NCBI GenBank assembly: GCA_036346275.1
Contig: CM070721.1
Location: forward strand, 55,329,869 to 55,393,868
Length of the DNA: 64,000 nt
Origin: Otatea glauca
Taxonomy: Eukaryota > Streptophyta > Magnoliopsida > Poales > Poaceae
Direction: 5' to 3'
In this document: one piece after another, positions 59,213 to 64,000 of the stretch
How positions within the stretch are numbered: the stretch's first letter is position 1
Layout: every line of letters begins with the position of its first letter
Notes under the pieces: model-generated
The model's input: the letters and a program-made list of their open reading frames with translations, nothing else
Told to the model about the DNA's origin: nothing
The model's database searches: none
Position numbers and translations under genes: made by a program

Positions 59213-59834
59213 TGTTGGCGCCAAAAACTTGAAGTAAGGTTTATCGGCCGCAATACACCAGATGAACGCCGGGTTCAGTCGATCAAGGCATGCCAACGAT
59301 TTGATCCTGTAATCGGTAAGACAAATATATGATACGCTCAAAGGCTGATTGATCACAAAACAATCGGTTTAGATCTAAACAACTGAAAGTTGATTGAATC
59401 GATTGGTAACGATGAGTCCAATTAGCCAATTAGGGCTAATCGGATGATAAAGTTAAATCTTCTTCGAAGAAGGCAATGCGTAATAAAATGGAAAAAAGAT
59501 CAAACCTGATAGCGTAGTTGATGAAGATCAACAATCAACGATGCGCAACTTTATTGATCAAGATCAAATTACAAGCTTCTAAACTATAGGAACTACTCCA
59601 GTTGTCAGAGAAAAGTAGATAAAATAATGCATGTTGGTTGATTGGATTGTGTATATTCTTGTTGCTTGCCTATGACCGTCTTTTATACCCGTCAGCCGAT
59701 CGTATCCTTTTCCAACACGTTACAAAACATGATCCGTATCGACATTAATCTGGATGGCTTCTTCTAAAATATCAACCACAATCAAAGGTTTCGGATATCA
59801 AATGTTGGCTATGATACGTCAACTTTACCCTGAC
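59213..59834 (-). repeat. 5' LTR of the outer Ty3/gypsy element
   Basis: The plus-strand left end is TGTTGGCGCC (the 3' end on the minus strand) and the proposed right end is ccctgaca. A minus-strand TATA box (gggtataaaagacgg) lies around 59676-59690, fitting minus orientation. Homologous to 34189-34311. The right border is a guess based on a TG…CA end, as no target duplication was found. Confidence 0.65.
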
Positions 59835-59950
59835 AATTTTAGCTTCACCTGCTAAATCTTGGTGCAAACAAATACAATAGATTGGAGTGTTTGTTTCTAT
59901 AATTGTATCTAGACGATATGTATAGTTTTTGACACAAGTTTAAACATCTT
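59835..59950. other. Short spacer between gypsy and copia LTRs
   Basis: About 115 bp of AT-rich sequence with no recognisable feature. It could be unassigned LTR sequence of the outer element. Confidence 0.4.
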
Positions 59951-60180
59951 TGTTAAGAAACCTCGCTATCAAATAGTCCGGGGTTCCCGAACAGATCTGA
60001 AGTGGAGAACAGAGAGGGAGAAAGATGAACACACGATATAGGAGGAACTGCGAGAGAATACTTTATTGCTTTTCTGATTCCTTGTACAATGGGGGGACCC
60101 CCTCCTCCTTATATAGTAGTCGCCTAGGTTTCGGCTAAGGGACCATCGTGGGCCTTCGTGGGCCACGTGATTTCCCAACA
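59951..60180 (-). repeat. 3' LTR of the second copia copy (230 bp)
   Basis: TGTTAAG…CCCAACA on the plus strand, so TGTTGGG…CTTAACA on the minus strand. TATATAAG (minus) is at 60108-60115. It matches 11854-12080 in inverted orientation. Confidence 0.9.
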
Positions 60181-60428
60181 CTCCCCCTTGGGCCCTTTGC
60201 CGCGAGATGCATATGCCTCATTAAAACTCCAGAAAAACCCAGTGGGAAAAATACTTGGTGAAAGAGTACATAGCATACGCTTACTGCGTTGCACGAATTG
60301 CCTCATTAAAACCTTATGCAAGAAAAACTTCATGAAAAACTTGCTAAGGAAAAAGAGTACAATTCACCCGAACTTTCATTGCTAATCTTCGAGATTCATA
60401 TTGAGTACTCAAACCTCATATTTAAGAT

Positions 60429-63400
60429 TTATGTGGGAGTATGTGAAATATCTCCCCCTGAAATCTGCACTTCTCTAAGTCTCATCATCCCAATCCCTTT
60501 TACGCACCTTTCAAAGGTAGATGCTAAGAGTGATTTAGTGAACAAATCTGCAAGATTTTCACATGACTTAGTATGCAGTATCTTGATCTCGTTCATCTCA
60601 TGCAATTCGTGAGCATAGAAGAACATGGGGTTGATGTGCTTCGTGAGATTGATCTTCACATAACCCATCTGTGCTTGAGCAACACAAGCTGCATTATCTT
60701 CATAGATGATCGTGGGAGTTTGCTCAATGTTCAAGCCACATGACTTCTGGATGTGGTGAACCATTCTTCGGAGCCATGCACATTCACGAGAGGCTTCATA
60801 CAAAAAAAGTAATTTCCGAGTGGTTTGTCGACGTCGAGACAAGAGTCTGCTTAGATGACTTTCAGGAAACTGTTGTTCCTCCACATAGGAAAACATACCC
60901 AGTTTAGGACTTGCCAGTATGCGGGTCTGATAAGTACCCAGCATCAGCATAGCCAACTAAATTCAGTTCATTGTTTCTTCTGAAGAACAAACCGAGATCT
61001 TTGCTTCCTTGGAGGTAACGGAAGATGTCCTTGATCCCTGTCCAATACCTTTTGGTGGGTTCTGCACTATAGCGGGCTAGCATATTCACGGCTAACGCAA
61101 TGTTCGGCCTGGTGCTATTTGCAAGGTACATGAGCGCTCCAACTGCACTCAGATATGGGAATTCCGCTCCCAGGACTTCCTCCTCCTCTTCTCTAGGTCT
61201 GTATGGGTCTAGTTCTACTTGGAGTGACCTTCCGACCATTGGAGTCTTTGCAGGATATGCCTTTTCAAAATCAAATCTTTCCAACACTTTCTACGTGTAA
61301 GATGATTGGTGTACCAAGATTTCTCCTTGGACATGCTCAAGCTGCAAGCCTAAACAAAACTTGGTTTTACCCAAGTCCTTTATTTCAAACTCAGACTTCA
61401 AGTATGAGGATGCTTCTTCAATTTCTTCATCCGTCCCAATGATGTTCAATTCATCTACATAGACGGAGATTATACAGAATCCATTCGGGGATCGATGTAT
61501 AAACATGCATAGACAATCTTCGCTGTTCGTGTAGCCTTTCTTGCAGAGAAAGTCGCTTAAGCGATTGTACCACATTCTTCCTGACTGTTTTAGCCCATAC
61601 AGTGATTTCTCCAATTTCACACTGTACAGGTTTTTATTTGCTCTGTCTTGATTCGGGATAGGAATACCTTCCGGTACTTTCATGTATATCTCTGAATCCA
61701 AGTTTCCATACAGATATGCTGTGACGACAACCATTAGCTTCATTTTTAACTTCAAGTTGACTACCATTGAGATCAAATATCTAAAGATAATTCCTCCCAT
61801 GACCGGAGAATAGGTTTCTTCATAATCAACCCCAGGACGTTGAGTGAAACCTTGAGCTACTAGCCTTGCCTTGTACCTTACAACTTCATTGTTTTCATTC
61901 CTCTTCCGAACAAAGACCCATTTGTGACCTATAGGGTTTATATAGGGAGGTGTGCGGCATACGAGCCCAAACACCTCTCTCTTGTTCAGAGAGACTAATT
62001 CTGCAGTAATTGCCTTCTTCCATTCTTCCCAATCTAGCCTTTTCTTGCATTCTGCGAGAGATGCAGGCTCGGGATCATGATCAATGATCGAAGCAATCTT
62101 CTTTGCAAATTATGCATCGACATTGGCTGTTGCTCTATTCAGGGATTCTCATGTTATTACAAAATTTATGGCCATTTCATCATGAGGTGCTTCATGCACT
62201 TGTACTTGCTCTTCGCTGCTATCTCCCATTGCAGGGGCAAGTTTCTTTAGCCTTTCATCGCCCATGTGTGCGCACATATTATTTCCGGCGGCTTCCTGCA
62301 GTGGAAGATTCAAGTCTGGAATTGCCTTTTTCGTCAACTTCTTTCCAGTGCCAGGTCTCAACTGGCTCCCCTTCTTTCTATGGGGCATTTTCGTGATTGG
62401 TTGTGGTAAGTCCTCTCGCCCAGTTTTCTCCAGACGTCTCCGGGTACTTTGGGTTTGAGGAGCCAGATTTCCTGTTCTTTTCCTTTGAGGCCTCTGAACA
62501 GGATGAGGGATACCTTCTGTTTTCTTTGGTATTTCCACCCTCTCTGGTGCATTTCTTGCGGGTACATGCGACTTAACCATGCCCTTCAGATCACAAAAAT
62601 GATTAGGCAGTTCATTTGCTAAATTCTGCAAATCAATTATCTTTTGGACTTCTTGATTTCCTTCATTAGTGCGGGGGTCATGTGCAGGGATCCCGGTGGA
62701 ATGCCATGTGATTTCCTGGCATTTTTCATCCAAAGATTGATTTCCTCCCCCCTAATGACGGGAAACAATCTTCGTCAAATATGCAATCAGCGAATTGGGC
62801 TATATGCAAGTCTCCAGTCATGGTTTCCAAATACCTGATTATGGATGCACTCTCATAACCAACATATATCCCAGACTTGCGGAGAGAGCCCATTGCAGTC
62901 CGCTGTGGGGGTGGTATAGGAACATATACCATACAACCAAATTTTCTGAGATGGGAGATTTTCGGGATGACCCCGTGCACTAGTTGCATAGGTGAATAGA
63001 TGTTGTAGGCTGAATGTCTGAAATTGATGAGAGTTGCTGCGTGCAGGACTGCATGTCCCCAACTAGTGTTGAGCAAGTTACAACTCTGCAAAAGCGGTCT
63101 GGCAATGAATTTAATCCTCTTTATTAGTGCTTCGGCTAGTCCATTCTGCGTATGGACATGCGGTACGGAGTGCTCAACTGCTATCCTTGTTGCAGTGCAA
63201 TAATCATCAAATGCCTTGGAAGTAAATTCGCCAGCATTGTCCATTCTAATGGACTTCACACGATAATCAGGGAAAGCATTCTTAATTCTTATGATCTGCG
63301 AGATCAGCTTTGCAAAAGCATGGTTTCTTGTTGACAATAAGCATACATGCGACCATTTTGAGGAAGCATCGATGAGCACTATGAAGTACCAAAACGGCCG

Positions 63401-63919
63401 TGATAAGGGCTGAATTGGGCTGCAAATGTCCCCTGGATGCGTTCTAGGAATGCAGAGATTTCACTTTGCACTTTCATGACAGAGGGTCTAGTTATTAATT
63501 TTTCAGTGGCACATGCAGGGCACACAAAATCTTCATGATTCGAAAAATTCTTAACATTAATGCCATGACCTTGTGAGTTGTTCACTATATTTCTCATCAT
63601 TCTAAGACCAGGATGACCTAAATCTACAATGCCATAAAGAAAATAACTCAGAGCTTCAAAAGACAGTCTTCAAGGAAGTATACACTTCGGGTGCATGAAT
63701 TTTCGTGTAGTACAACCCAGATTCATATGAGGGATATTTTTCTAATACCATTTTTTCACATATCGCGTGTTTCACAATGCACAAGTATTCTTTGCCATTT
63801 TCTTCATTGGTTTCTACGTGAAAACCATTGGCGCAGATGTCTTTGAAACTTAAGAGAATGCGCGTTGATTCAGGGTACAAAAGGGCTTCTTCAATTACCA
63901 AAGTTGTACCCATAGGCAA
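60429..63919 (-). pseudogene. Copia pol (integrase, RT, RNase H), near-complete but frameshifted
   Basis: Minus-strand blocks in order: 63919-63656 (protease end and pre-integrase: MGTTLVIEEALLYPESTRIL), 63600-63379 (integrase zinc finger region, CPACATEKL), 63379-62726 (integrase core with LIDASSKWSH, IRMDNAGEFTSKAF and HTQNGLAEALIKRIKFIARP, the D, D, E set), 62733-62149 (linker), 61974-61291 (RT, LVAQGFTQRPGVDYEETYSP, YVDE at 61450-61461 where YVDD is usual), 61287-60904 (connection: RPNIALAVNMLARYS) and 60956-60429 (RNase H: IIYEDNAACVAQAQMG, SCENLADLFTKS). A few frame changes and the D-to-E change in the RT box suggest it is inactive. Confidence 0.88.
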
Positions 63920-64000
63920 TATAATTGTGGCTCTTCCTGAGTCTATTACATATGAATCGCTTCCTGTGATCGTAGTAATCTTTCCAGCGTTCTTTGTGAT

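Larger units (their letters stand above)
59951..64000 (-). mobile_element. Second copia copy, minus strand, 5' part beyond the window
   Basis: It has the same family as the element at 11854. The 3' LTR is 59951-60180 and the polypurine tract is just inside (minus aagggggag, 60181-60189). pol follows on the minus strand up to the window end, where the protease region begins. It is better preserved than the first copy: long open blocks with only a few frame changes. Confidence 0.9.

Overview
The window is nuclear DNA from a flowering plant, almost certainly a grass. It has intron-rich genes with GT-AG borders and GC-rich first exons, long gene-poor stretches of nested LTR retrotransposons, and a bZIP60-type gene whose layout matches the rice and maize orthologues. 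I cannot name the species from sequence alone.

Layout, left to right. 1-3486 is old, mostly unreadable intergenic sequence with short tandem repeats. A 3.25-kb solo LTR (3492-6741, target duplication AGCTC) sits between a TATA box (3455) and the ATG (6766) of a decayed Myb/SANT-like gene that carries an acidic tandem repeat. 8821-10829 is an intact bZIP transcription factor of the ER-stress class, with the hairpin pair used for IRE1 splicing. 11854-18754 is a decayed Ty1/copia element. 19606-28155 is an intact 11-exon ARF-GEF of the BIG family (1689 codons by my splice model). 29768-32701 (minus) is an intact 6-exon RRM protein, convergent with BIG. At 33850-34046 lies a fragment of the chloroplast gene atpI inserted in the nucleus.

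34189-59834 is a retrotransposon nest. A minus-strand Ty3/gypsy element has its gag split by a plus-strand Tat-type gypsy element (44443-58770, perfect 5-bp target duplication CTTGC). Its pol side is replaced by a fragment of a second Tat-like element (34312-39857) carrying an extra ORF and coiled-coil protein. The Tat element has antisense ORFs with their own TATA boxes, and a satellite-like tandem array. 59951-64000 is a second, better preserved copy of the copia family on the minus strand, running off the window.

The three intact host genes serve the secretory pathway (BIG at trans-Golgi/endosome, bZIP in ER stress) and RNA metabolism. I see no sign that they work as a cluster. Frameshifts are abundant in the retroelements. 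Homopolymer length differences between the two LTRs of one element suggest that part of this could be residual long-read sequence error, whereas the host exons are clean.
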